Made by a program: the position numbers and the translations under genes. DNA of 35,603 nt from a virus: IMG/VR virus record IMGVR_UViG_3300042922_000702, positions 1 through 35,603 of that record; one strand, given 5' to 3'. Shown one piece after another: positions 25,035 through 32,732 of this stretch. The notes under the pieces were generated by a model. The model did not search any database. It was not told the DNA's origin and saw only the letters and a list, made by a program, of their open reading frames with translations. Position 1 is the stretch's first letter. The number at the start of each line of letters is the position of its first letter.

Positions 25035-26096
25035 CTACTTAGCTTTAATGACGGGATGAGCCCTATCATGACCCCCGCCTAAAAACTTAGAAAAGATAAC
25101 TTTGTCTTGGCTTACTGGTTTTTTTCCATAAACACTGTCGTAATGGAAAAAAACCTGAGGTTGATTCGAAACATGAATAAATCCATAAGCTAAACGAGTG
25201 TCTCCGATCACTCCGACCTCTCGTTCACAAACTGGATAACATAATAAGCCACACATCGATACCAGTTGATCAGCAGTAGGACGGTCATCAGGATTTGAAA
25301 CCAAACATGCCTCAATTATTTTGATTATTTCGTTTGCCAAAGGCGCAAACTGTCCATTTGATGTTATAAAATTCGGATAAGGGACATGTTTACCAGAAAG
25401 AATCCCCGGTATTGCCATATAACCAATGCCAAATGGATATTCTCCTGTAAGAATTCTAAACATCATTGCACCTAAAGCCCAAACATCTGAAGGCTTCGAT
25501 ACCTGACCAAGACTCCTAATAATTTCAGGAGCCATATAAGGTAAAGCCCCCATGGCTGTTTGAGATGTAGTGATAGATCCTTGGCCGTTTTTTGCCGCCT
25601 CATCTATTTCATCACCAGCCATTTTTGATATACCAAAATCTGTTATTTTTACGCCAGTTGCACTGAGACCACCAGTAACCATTATATTAGAAGGTTTTAA
25701 ATCTCTATGGATGACATTTACATGATGGGACGCTGACAATGCCTTTGCAAGGTTATGGAATATTTTTGCCGTCAAATAAGGGTCAACACTAGTATAATGG
25801 CTAAGTAACGCTTGATCGAGATCTACTCCATCGATGTATTCTTCAGTTAAGAACTCTCGTTCTCCACTAGTAAAATAATCTAATGTTTTTGCAACGTTAG
25901 GATGATTCACTTTCGATGCTAAAACGGCACTTCTATGAAATCTCTTTTCTGCAGATTTATTTTTTGGAGTTTTAAGTGCAACGTTTCGCCCAAGGATATT
26001 ATCTTCCGCCAAATAAACCTTCTGCATGCCACCCTCACCAATTTCCTTGATGATTGTATAGCGCTCAATACGAACTCCTGCCGCGAGCTCAATCAT
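25035..26096 (-). CDS. Ser/Thr protein kinase with C-terminal cold-shock/OB domain
   Basis: A 353-residue Hanks-type kinase without a membrane span. All catalytic elements are present: glycine loop GEGGMQKV (20-27), VALK lysine (42), HRDLKPSN (130-137), DFG (153-155) and APE (189-191), so it should be active. After the kinase domain (about 10-280), residues about 296-353 look like a cold-shock/OB fold with two RNP-like strands, YGFIHV and VFFHY, spaced as in CspA-type proteins. This suggests nucleic-acid binding. The start overlaps the upstream kinase stop (ATGA). It is the last gene of the PP2C-kinase-kinase operon, next to cos. Kinase-OB fusions are known from TerY-associated phosphoprotein systems; the comparison is from memory. 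Confidence 0.88.
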   Translation of the reverse strand: MIELAAGVRIERYTIIKEIGEGGMQKVYLAEDNILGRNVALKTPKNKSAEKRFHRSAVLASKVNHPNVAKTLDYFTSGEREFLTEEYIDGVDLDQALLSHYTSVDPYLTAKIFHNLAKALSASHHVNVIHRDLKPSNIMVTGGLSATGVKITDFGISKMAGDEIDEAAKNGQGSITTSQTAMGALPYMAPEIIRSLGQVSKPSDVWALGAMMFRILTGEYPFGIGYMAIPGILSGKHVPYPNFITSNGQFAPLANEIIKIIEACLVSNPDDRPTADQLVSMCGLLCYPVCEREVGVIGDTRLAYGFIHVSNQPQVFFHYDSVYGKKPVSQDKVIFSKFLGGGHDRAHPVIKAK

Positions 26097-27157
26097 AACA
26101 CCACCTCCGGATGAGAAAGGTCGAAAGTAATAAAAATACGTTTAGTGGTTGTCTTACCTGCAGGACCGAGAATTATTACACAAGAATTAGGGAGTATGTT
26201 AAACTGTTTCGCCCTAATATTATTAACATGCACATCACCAGATAGCTTTGAGATAAAAAAAACAGAGCCTGAATATGTTATTTCTATGCTCCCTATTCCT
26301 GGGTTATCGTAAAATTCTGTTCTGTGTGTTTCCGAAAGTACTACTGGTTTTTTATAATCTGTTATAAGTAACGCTCGATGTGAATTATTAAGTAAAATAT
26401 TTTTTAGAGCATCACGAACAACCTTCATAGAAGGTCGATTACTTGGATCAACATCCAAACATGCATATAGTATTTTTTTAATATTATCAGGAAGTTGTAT
26501 TTGAGAGCTGTCAAAGGGATTAGCCTTTAATTGTTTAGGATAAAAACCTAATTCAGCCGGTGCTTCCGTTTTTGCCAGACACATCGCAGTAACAGCAAAA
26601 GCATAGGTATCTACGGCTTTCGTGAAACGTACATGCTGCATATATAGTTCTGGAGCGGCGAAAATAGGTGTACCCTTGAAGCCCACGGTATGAGCATTAT
26701 CTATATTCCTAGACAACCCAAAATCATATATCTTTACAACGCCCTCATGGTCTACTTTCATATTGCCAGGCTTAATATCTCGATGAATTATGTCGCAATC
26801 ATGAATCTCTGCGATACCAGAAGATATTTGCCATAAAATTTTAATGAGGGAACTGTCATCATTTATGCTATCATTGATTTCATGTAATGAAGGACCATTA
26901 ATAAATTCTTCTACTATCGAAATAGTACCGTCGTCATATTCTATAGCATCGAAAACTTCTACAACATGCTTTGATCTAAGTCGCATTAATGCAGAGAGTT
27001 CGTCTCTCATACGCGCAGAATCATGTGCATCGTTTATAGATTTAATCGCCACATATCTATCTAAATGAGTATCTAAACACTTAACGACACTACCGAATCC
27101 GCCGGATTCGTGATCATCGGTAGGAACATATCTTTTAGGTAGAGTTCTATTTTCCAT
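26093..27157 (-). CDS. Ser/Thr protein kinase with C-terminal beta-rich (FHA-like?) domain
   Basis: A 354-residue Hanks-type kinase with SGGFGSV (18-24), VAIK lysine (39), HRDIKPGN (125-132), DFG (145-147) and a GTPIFAAPE activation segment (162-170). The domain ends near 255. Residues about 260-354 are beta-rich, and GDVHVNNIRAKQFNILPN followed by CVIILG resembles the second half of an FHA phosphopeptide-binding domain. The protein ends FDLSHPEVVL. This assignment is tentative. There is no membrane span. It overlaps the phosphatase gene by 11 bp, with its own GGGAGAT ribosome site, and is coupled to the next kinase by ATGA. Confidence 0.86.
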   Translation of the reverse strand: MENRTLPKRYVPTDDHESGGFGSVVKCLDTHLDRYVAIKSINDAHDSARMRDELSALMRLRSKHVVEVFDAIEYDDGTISIVEEFINGPSLHEINDSINDDSSLIKILWQISSGIAEIHDCDIIHRDIKPGNMKVDHEGVVKIYDFGLSRNIDNAHTVGFKGTPIFAAPELYMQHVRFTKAVDTYAFAVTAMCLAKTEAPAELGFYPKQLKANPFDSSQIQLPDNIKKILYACLDVDPSNRPSMKVVRDALKNILLNNSHRALLITDYKKPVVLSETHRTEFYDNPGIGSIEITYSGSVFFISKLSGDVHVNNIRAKQFNILPNSCVIILGPAGKTTTKRIFITFDLSHPEVVL

Positions 27158-28313
27158 TTTTATCTCCCTTAACCGAATTCTTTTCCGAGAAAGGCATATC
27201 TAACTGTGAAATATTCTCTAATTCTTCATTTTTATTAAGCTCTTTTTTCTCTATATTCTTTGCATTAGCATTTTTGCTTCTTGCTTTTCTTTTTACCCCT
27301 GCTTTTTTTTCAATACCAGTATTAATTTTATCACTACCTACCGGTTCACTTTTATCAACATTATCTTGCTTATCATTACCTTGTGAACCAGCTTGGGGCA
27401 AATTAACAAGCTTTAATTCGCCAAAAGGATCCCATACATTTATTACATATTCTGAACTAACATCAAGTTCCTTTAAAATACCATCTACATCTACAACTGC
27501 CACAGTCGCATTATCAAAACCACCAAACCAGCTAGCAAGATCAATTATTCTTTTGGCATATACACCTGTATTTGAAGAGTGCACAAAAAGTTTATTTAAA
27601 TTAGCATCTCCGATGGTATGCGCTCCATCAGAGCTTAAAAGCACGGTTCCTCCCTGAGGAGCAGTTATGTCATAAAAATGAATTTGTAAGACACTATCAA
27701 TCCCAATAAATTGAACTAGTTCACCACCGAATTTCGAGTCTATCTCTGACGACTCAATATCAATATTATTGTATTTTTTTGCTAGTGCAACAAGTGTATC
27801 ATCCTCACTCAATTGCACTATACCATCATTTGTTAGACCATATATTCTACTATCACCAACATTAGCTGTAGTTATATATCCAGAGCCATCTAAGACAATA
27901 GCGGTTAGCGTAGCCCCTCCATTACCTTTGTATAACTTAAGCACTGCTTCATTTGATTTCAATATAGCTTTTTCAAGGCATTCTCTTACACCAAGATGAC
28001 AGCCCCTAATTACCTCCGTGAAAAAAGTAGAAAGAGTCAACGAAGCAGCATTGGCCCCTCCTTCCATCCCGCCCATACCATCAGCTAAGGCAACTACAAC
28101 CATATCCTTTGTCTTGTTCGCTGGCCGGAACTTTAAGACAGAAACTCTATCCTGATTCTCTTTTCTAACCAAACCAATATCTGTTGCTATAGCAACTGGC
28201 AACGTTGAAACTCGACGGACTGAAGAAGATATATTCTTTCTATGTAGCCATCCGTGTATTTGTTCATGAAGGATCTCGTAAGAATCGCAGCTCACACTAC
28301 CTCCCACTAACAT
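27147..28313 (-). CDS. PP2C-family protein phosphatase
   Basis: A phosphatase of about 388 residues with the metal-dependent PP2C motifs in order: NQD (about 53-55), ADGMGG (77-82), GGATLTA, NVGDSRIY, SSDGAH and the final FDNATVAVV (Asp about 267). All metal-ligand aspartates are present. About 50 residues with no recognised motif precede the catalytic domain. The last 70 or so residues form a Lys/Glu/Asn-rich, probably disordered tail. It is the first gene of the operon with two kinases, which it probably counteracts. The start is uncertain: ATG 28313 is used here. GTG 28295 has the better ribosome site (GGGAGG), and TTG 28325 is also in frame. Confidence 0.88.
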   Translation of the reverse strand: MLVGGSVSCDSYEILHEQIHGWLHRKNISSSVRRVSTLPVAIATDIGLVRKENQDRVSVLKFRPANKTKDMVVVALADGMGGMEGGANAASLTLSTFFTEVIRGCHLGVRECLEKAILKSNEAVLKLYKGNGGATLTAIVLDGSGYITTANVGDSRIYGLTNDGIVQLSEDDTLVALAKKYNNIDIESSEIDSKFGGELVQFIGIDSVLQIHFYDITAPQGGTVLLSSDGAHTIGDANLNKLFVHSSNTGVYAKRIIDLASWFGGFDNATVAVVDVDGILKELDVSSEYVINVWDPFGELKLVNLPQAGSQGNDKQDNVDKSEPVGSDKINTGIEKKAGVKRKARSKNANAKNIEKKELNKNEELENISQLDMPFSEKNSVKGDKNGK

Positions 28314-28631
28314 AATGATGTCCAAAGAAACAGATTACAAAACCTCGGCACGAATTCCTAGTATTTTAAAGGAGATAGATGATTTTTTCATGTTTAAACT
28401 GGTCGTGTTTTGTACCATCAATAAACGTATGACATCATTAGCTACGTGAGAAGTTAAGAAAATTTAAATCTGTGCGTGTCGTTCATAAGCATTCATCCTC
28501 GGGCTAGCGAGTCTAGCTCTTGTCTACTTGAGGTAATGTCCTTCAGATTTAGCAAGACTATCATGCTTGTGCTTTTCAAAAGGTCAGAACTTGTTATTCA
28601 TCCAAGATGGTTTACCTGCTATTTTTTATGA
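28314..28631 (-). promoter_or_regulatory. Leader/promoter region of the phosphatase-kinase operon
   Basis: About 318 AT-rich bases between the A stop and the phosphatase start, with no credible gene. On the minus strand TTGATG (28421-28416) and TTTAAA (28398-28393) are separated by 17 bp and form a reasonable sigma-70 promoter about 80 bp upstream of the operon. No terminator for A is evident, so read-through from the early operon is possible. Confidence 0.4.
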
Positions 28632-30701
28632 TTATCCACTTTTTTGCAGACGTTTTGGGCTTAGCGCATCTTGTTTCAAGGCTGCTTTAAGAACCATTAC
28701 GACTTCGGGGTCATCCAATCGGATAGCTCCAATATCAACTAGATCTAGCACCGCTGCGGCATGCTCAGAAGGTGATGGAGCCATAACCGTAACCTCACCG
28801 CCGGTGAGCTTTCCACAGTTATTGACAGGACTCCGAGGCGCGGCAGAGCCGCTTTTTAAGGTCAAAGGCTCAACGGCCAAAACCTTTGGAACGATACGCC
28901 ATTCGGCTGTACGGGTTACATGGACACGGTCAGTCCCGAGATGAGGGGCATAAATACCGACCACCCTCTCGATATCTTCCTCGTACTCGTTAACCTCATC
29001 CGTCACCTTACGGGCGACCCTGACGGCCTGAGCATCACGCGGCATGTTTGCCCCACCCTGCGCGATGATGTACCGCTCAAAGTCACCCTCATCTGCAGCA
29101 GCTCGCGCGGCCTCGACCCTGTCGTCAAACTCGCAGGCAATACTCACCCCACGTGGCAGTTTACGCAGTTCGCGGTAAGCGCCCATCGTCGGGAGACCAA
29201 TCGGTTTAAACTGAGGGATGCGCCATGTTGACGCCCATGCGGTGACGGCTGCGGCCGTGTCTTTTAGAGGCTTGCCGGTGTCATTATCGAGCTGGCCGTC
29301 GAGCGCGTAACCGTCGATATTTTTTGCAATGTATTTAGCGATATAACCCGCCGCTCCGCCCTGATTAAGATGGCGTGACTCAAAGCGCTGTTTTGCCGCG
29401 CCCTTTTCGTGTCCGTCCTCTTTGAGGGCATAACGACGCATAATTTCGTTAATGGCTTTACGCTGACCGGGTTTGCAAAACAGCATCATGTGCCAGTGTG
29501 GCGTGCCGTCATGGTGCGGTTCGACAACACGCATCCCGTAAACCTCTAAATCGTTATCTTTGAAAGCTGTACGCATCAGGCTCCAGACTCGGCACAGATA
29601 GCGCTGGCCGTCTTTGGGTGTGAATGCTGTTTCGTTCCAGCCGTGATTGAGCTGCACCGTTTTGCTTTCACCTTTGCCAACCTGACGGGTCGGGTGATAC
29701 TTCGATGGCGTGGTCAACGTGATAAACATTCCCACGTCACCAACGCTGGTCGCGTAGCGTTCAATCCCGGCGATAGTATTCATCAGCTCCATACGACGTA
29801 TTTCAGGGTTCGAAATACTCCCCATGACCTTGCTTATGAGGTCAATACGTTCGCCGGTGATTTTGTTTTCCAGCTCGCAGGATTTCAGGTATTCGAGATT
29901 AGCCAGACGGCGCGCGTGAACATCGCGGATCGCTATTTTGCTTGCGTAAGGTGAACGGTCTTTGTTGACCTCACCTGCTGCGATGAGCAGCGCCTCGCGC
30001 CAGCGCATCCGCTGCGCCTTGAGCTGGTTGACCCACCACTCGTCTTTAATCAGTCGTGAAATTGCGGAAAATGCCATGCGGATCGTCATCTGACCCTTAC
30101 GGTATTTTTTCCAGAACATCGGGGTGATGTTAAATGCGCGAGCAATACCGGCCACTTGCCCGTATAGGTGCGACTGAGCTTCATCGGTGAAAAGTGTCTC
30201 TTTCCCGCCGTAAGCCTCCGCCCATGCGTCGCTTAACTCCTCGTATTTGCTCCAGAGCTGAGAGGCAATTCTGGCCGCAAATTTCCTGAGCTCTTTGTCA
30301 TTCATATCTGGTAAGCGCGCATACTGGTCGCGCTCGGACAGAAACCCAATCGAGGCGGTTTCATTCATCCCGCACAGCTCATTAACACGCTCAAGACGTG
30401 GCAGCAGCTTGCGCTCAAACGTGTTTTTAAGGAAATACAGCCCACCTAAAGGGCTCTTTTTACGGCGGATGAAGTTATAACGCGATGTAAACAGCGTTTG
30501 CAGGAAAAACGGCAGACGGTCAATCCGGTTTAAAACACCTTGCACCTGACGGAGTTCGGCACGTGTAAGGGGTCTGTCGCGGCCAATGGCCTCTTTGGTG
30601 ACGTTATTCCAGGGATAAGCACCAACGAATGAATCACTGGCGCCCTTCAAAAATGGTGGTGGTGGCGAGGGGGCAACACGCCCCCGAGGTTCGTTGGACA
30701 T
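28632..30701 (-). CDS. A: Replication initiator endonuclease gpA
   Basis: A 689-residue rolling-circle initiator of the P2 A / HUH class, which nicks the origin and stays bound through tyrosine. The metal-binding motif is PHWHMMLF (about residues 401-408). The paired catalytic tyrosines are Y453 and Y457 in GYIAKYIAKN, the Y-x3-Y pattern of P2 A. The start at 30701 is 1 bp after the DUF5405 gene; the frame continues 14 codons upstream without support. It is somewhat shorter than P2 A. In P2 the origin lies within this gene; I could not locate the nick site here. Confidence 0.95.
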   Translation of the reverse strand: MSNEPRGRVAPSPPPPFLKGASDSFVGAYPWNNVTKEAIGRDRPLTRAELRQVQGVLNRIDRLPFFLQTLFTSRYNFIRRKKSPLGGLYFLKNTFERKLLPRLERVNELCGMNETASIGFLSERDQYARLPDMNDKELRKFAARIASQLWSKYEELSDAWAEAYGGKETLFTDEAQSHLYGQVAGIARAFNITPMFWKKYRKGQMTIRMAFSAISRLIKDEWWVNQLKAQRMRWREALLIAAGEVNKDRSPYASKIAIRDVHARRLANLEYLKSCELENKITGERIDLISKVMGSISNPEIRRMELMNTIAGIERYATSVGDVGMFITLTTPSKYHPTRQVGKGESKTVQLNHGWNETAFTPKDGQRYLCRVWSLMRTAFKDNDLEVYGMRVVEPHHDGTPHWHMMLFCKPGQRKAINEIMRRYALKEDGHEKGAAKQRFESRHLNQGGAAGYIAKYIAKNIDGYALDGQLDNDTGKPLKDTAAAVTAWASTWRIPQFKPIGLPTMGAYRELRKLPRGVSIACEFDDRVEAARAAADEGDFERYIIAQGGANMPRDAQAVRVARKVTDEVNEYEEDIERVVGIYAPHLGTDRVHVTRTAEWRIVPKVLAVEPLTLKSGSAAPRSPVNNCGKLTGGEVTVMAPSPSEHAAAVLDLVDIGAIRLDDPEVVMVLKAALKQDALSPKRLQKSG

Positions 30702-30702
30702 A

Positions 30703-30966
30703 TTATTTAAAAGCGTCCAGACATTGCTTCCCCATGCGTTCAATCCGAGCTTCCAAAGCTGAGAAGCCGGTAAGATCGCTGGTCAAAAGATCATGCAAAA
30801 CCAAGCCTGAGATAAGCTTAGGGATAGTTGGGTAGTAACCCACAACGTCCAACCATTCCTTACCTTCATTCTTCCCGGATGTAGCGGTCTTTTTTTCCTG
30901 CAAAATGAATTGATAGCGGTCACTAGTGATGACGTATTGGTTATTAATCTCGATGCGTATGCTCAT
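30703..30966 (-). CDS. DUF5405 family early protein
   Basis: An 87-residue small early protein, beginning MSIRIEINNQYVITSDRYQF, conserved in P2-like early operons between B and A and known to me as DUF5405. It has no established function. The ribosome site AGGAAG precedes the ATG. The gene ends one base before A. Confidence 0.8.
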   Translation of the reverse strand: MSIRIEINNQYVITSDRYQFILQEKKTATSGKNEGKEWLDVVGYYPTIPKLISGLVLHDLLTSDLTGFSALEARIERMGKQCLDAFK

Positions 30967-30988
30967 TTTTGCTTCCTGTTAAAAGTGG

Positions 30989-31207
30989 TTAGCCAGCTCT
31001 ACCGAAAATTGAGTTGTGTAACTTTTCCGACTCCTGCCCTAATAACTCGATAATCTCGGTGCGATTAAGTTCTGACTTACTGATGTACGCGATAAGTCCG
31101 TCAAACTGAGAAGAGAAACGGGTCGCCGTGTCGCGCTGTGCCTCGCTTACTGCCTGCGCCAGATGTGCCGAATACATCCCCCGCTGCGCTGTATTTTGTT
31201 TTTGCAT
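30989..31207 (-). CDS. Small early protein (DUF2732-like)
   Basis: A 72-residue helical protein in the P2-like early operon. The start [10 protein letters not shown] at 31207 is chosen because GGAG lies 8 bp upstream; the frame can extend to a TTG at 31225. The [19 protein letters not shown] segment recalls the DUF2732 proteins found at this place. The function is unknown. I do not see the TraR/DksA zinc-finger gene that P2 and others often carry nearby. Confidence 0.7.
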   Translation of the reverse strand: MQKQNTAQRGMYSAHLAQAVSEAQRDTATRFSSQFDGLIAYISKSELNRTEIIELLGQESEKLHNSIFGRAG

Positions 31208-31273
31208 TTGCCTATCTCCGGACAAAAGGAGTCCCCACGCTGTAAGGCGCGTAATAAAACGAATCCAGATTAA

Positions 31274-31774
31274 TTAATGTAAATACTGCTCAGGTTTTAC
31301 TGAGGTTAAAATGGTTGGTGCGTACTCAAAAAGGCTGAACAACTCTCGCAGAGCGCGGAAAAGTTTGTCACGCCAATAACAGTCCTCCTCATTCAAACGC
31401 CAGTGCGGCATCATAAATTCCTGCTCTGTCAGTCCCGCATGAAGAAACAATGAGCGTCTTTGGCTGACGGTCAGGCGGCTGATGAAAGTTGCTTTTGACG
31501 TGCCAAGTTGGCGATACCGGGTGAATGCATTTCTCAATTCATCAAGCGCGCAAACAAGACGCTCACGATCGGCTTCGGTCATTTCCTCTAAGCGCATGAC
31601 AGAGTGACGCTGTTTTAATTGAGCGTGGAAACAAACCGTAAGACGCTCCCGTTCCATCATCTGATTGTAAAAATCGCAAGTGTCTTGCCAGCGAGGCTGA
31701 GCCAGATACTTGCAGACCAGACCACGAAGCGCTGTTGGTTGTTTCTGGATCACATCAAGTGTCATTACCGTCAT
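31274..31774 (-). CDS. B: Replication protein gpB
   Basis: A 166-residue homologue of P2 gpB, which helps load the host DnaB helicase for lagging-strand synthesis. Features are MTVMTLDVIQKQPTALRG at the N-terminus and the conserved QMMERERLTVCFHAQLKQRH and SQRRSLFLHAGL segments. It ends VKPEQYLH. The start at 31774 overlaps the stop of the upstream small gene (ATGA) and gives the P2 length; a GTG at 31780 is also in frame. Confidence 0.85.
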   Translation of the reverse strand: MTVMTLDVIQKQPTALRGLVCKYLAQPRWQDTCDFYNQMMERERLTVCFHAQLKQRHSVMRLEEMTEADRERLVCALDELRNAFTRYRQLGTSKATFISRLTVSQRRSLFLHAGLTEQEFMMPHWRLNEEDCYWRDKLFRALRELFSLFEYAPTILTSVKPEQYLH

Positions 31775-31944
31775 AACCACAGTCCTCTCTTTTTGACCAG
31801 GCGACGAAGCTTCTCGATAACGCCCGGCTTTCGGGTTCTGATGATGATGCCCTTACGTCCACGACCGTGAGTGATAGTGAAGTTGGTAGGTTTAGGACTT
31901 TCTCTTCGAAGCAGCTGTGCGATACAGCGAGGTTCATTCTTCAT
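31771..31944 (-). CDS. Small basic early protein (Fil-like)
   Basis: A 57-residue basic protein reading MKNEPRCIAQLLRRESPKP near the start and ending RRLVKKRGLWL. Its start overlaps the cox stop and its stop overlaps the B start, both as ATGA, so it is clearly a translated operon member. The short SP...HG.G pattern resembles the phage filamentation protein Fil family (phage 186 fil, DUF2724) at the same map position; the similarity is weak and from memory. If so, it would delay host division on induction. Confidence 0.65.
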   Translation of the reverse strand: MKNEPRCIAQLLRRESPKPTNFTITHGRGRKGIIIRTRKPGVIEKLRRLVKKRGLWL

Positions 31945-32216
31945 ACTGGCTCACCTAATCCGAGCCACATCAGCCAACCATCTCTAATTTCCTTCGGGCG
32001 GCTGTCATAGGCCATCTTCATGCCCTTGTTCCAAGCTGGCAGGTAAACCCAATATTCCCCTGCGCGTCCACTAGTTGACTGTGGATCAGTCATCTCGACT
32101 ACAGGCAGCTTGCCCTTTTCAATCATGCCTTTAACGGCTGCAGGTGTTTTACCAATAAGGCGCGCGAATTCCTGGTATGGAACCGCATCTGTTCTACTTA
32201 CAAGCTGGTTGTTCAT
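31941..32216 (-). CDS. cox: Cox, excisionase and repressor of the lysogenic promoter
   Basis: A 91-residue protein, the length of P2 Cox, and near-collinear with it: YQEFARLIGKTPAAVKGMIE (helix-turn-helix), GKLPVVEMTDPQ, GEYWVYLPAWNKG and the terminal RPKEIRDGWLMWLGLGEP. Cox promotes excision with Int, represses the C/int promoter and in P2 also activates satellite P4. It is the first gene of the early operon, with AAGGAG before its ATG, divergent from C. Confidence 0.96.
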   Translation of the reverse strand: MNNQLVSRTDAVPYQEFARLIGKTPAAVKGMIEKGKLPVVEMTDPQSTSGRAGEYWVYLPAWNKGMKMAYDSRPKEIRDGWLMWLGLGEPV

Positions 32217-32241
32217 CTGCTACGATTCTCCTTTAGTGTGA

Positions 32242-32272
32242 TTAATTGCTCTTAATGGGCTTTAATTGCTCT
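32242..32272. promoter_or_regulatory. Immunity operator (direct repeats) between cox and C
   Basis: Two direct copies of TTAATTGCTCT at 32242-32252 and 32262-32272, 20 bp apart (about two helical turns). P2 C repressors are known to bind directly repeated half-sites rather than palindromes, so this is the probable C operator over the early promoter. The promoters themselves are in 32217-32336 and could not be placed with certainty. Confidence 0.65.
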
Positions 32273-32336
32273 CACTAGATAACCCAATAAGAGTAAAACA
32301 TCCCGATAGGGGCAATATTCTTCCATAGGAGTAACT

Positions 32337-32636
32337 ATGTCAACCCCGGTATTTGAGAAGATAAAGCTGATTAGAGAATCAGAGAGATTAAATAAGAGGC
32401 AATTCAGTGAGTTAACAGGAATAGCGTATAGCTCTCTTGCGGGTTATGAGTCCGGTGACAAAAAGCCCGGAGTTGAGCAAATCATGAAAATCCTGCAGCA
32501 CCCACGATTCACAAAGTACACGTTGTGGTTCATGGCCGATCAAATAACACCTGAAGCTGGGCAAATTGCACCGGCTCTCGCGCACTTTGGGCCACAGACA
32601 ACCACGTCACCCCACTCAGACCAGAAAACTGGCTAA
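32337..32636 (+). CDS. C: C repressor (immunity repressor, P2 type)
   Basis: A 99-residue P2-type C repressor with an N-terminal helix-turn-helix (RQFSELTGIAYSSLAGYESG, residues about 21-40). Its C-terminal part is strongly P2-like: FTKYTLWFMADQITPE, GQIAPALAHFGP, and the final HSDQKTG. It keeps the lysogenic state by blocking the early promoter. It has no protease domain, so induction is not by the RecA self-cleavage route, as in P2. It is divergent from cox and upstream of int, which it probably shares a transcript with. Confidence 0.95.
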   Translation: MSTPVFEKIKLIRESERLNKRQFSELTGIAYSSLAGYESGDKKPGVEQIMKILQHPRFTKYTLWFMADQITPEAGQIAPALAHFGPQTTTSPHSDQKTG

Positions 32637-32732
32637 CTATTTACGGCGCTTATTTGTGCAGTAAATGCACAGTGAGTTTTTGCTATTTAAATCAGGATAT
32701 TGAAGTACGCAGTAACATCATCGGGAGGCTTT

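Noticed and set aside
25035-28313. Canonical TerY-P system
   Set aside because: No vWA (TerY) protein is encoded in or next to the operon, and there are two kinases rather than one, so it is not reported as TerY-P.
28567-28944. Plus-strand frame of 125 codons at the end of A
   Set aside because: Mostly antisense to A; no recognisable motif and no neighbouring rightward genes.
31755-31937. 60-codon frame overlapping the gene after cox
   Set aside because: A different frame of the same region (31771-31944) has ATGA coupling on both sides and is the real gene.
32656-32690. Possible terminator between C and int (GTGCA/TGCAC hairpin then T5)
   Set aside because: Only a 5-6 bp stem with the T run displaced by several bases; C and int are probably co-transcribed.
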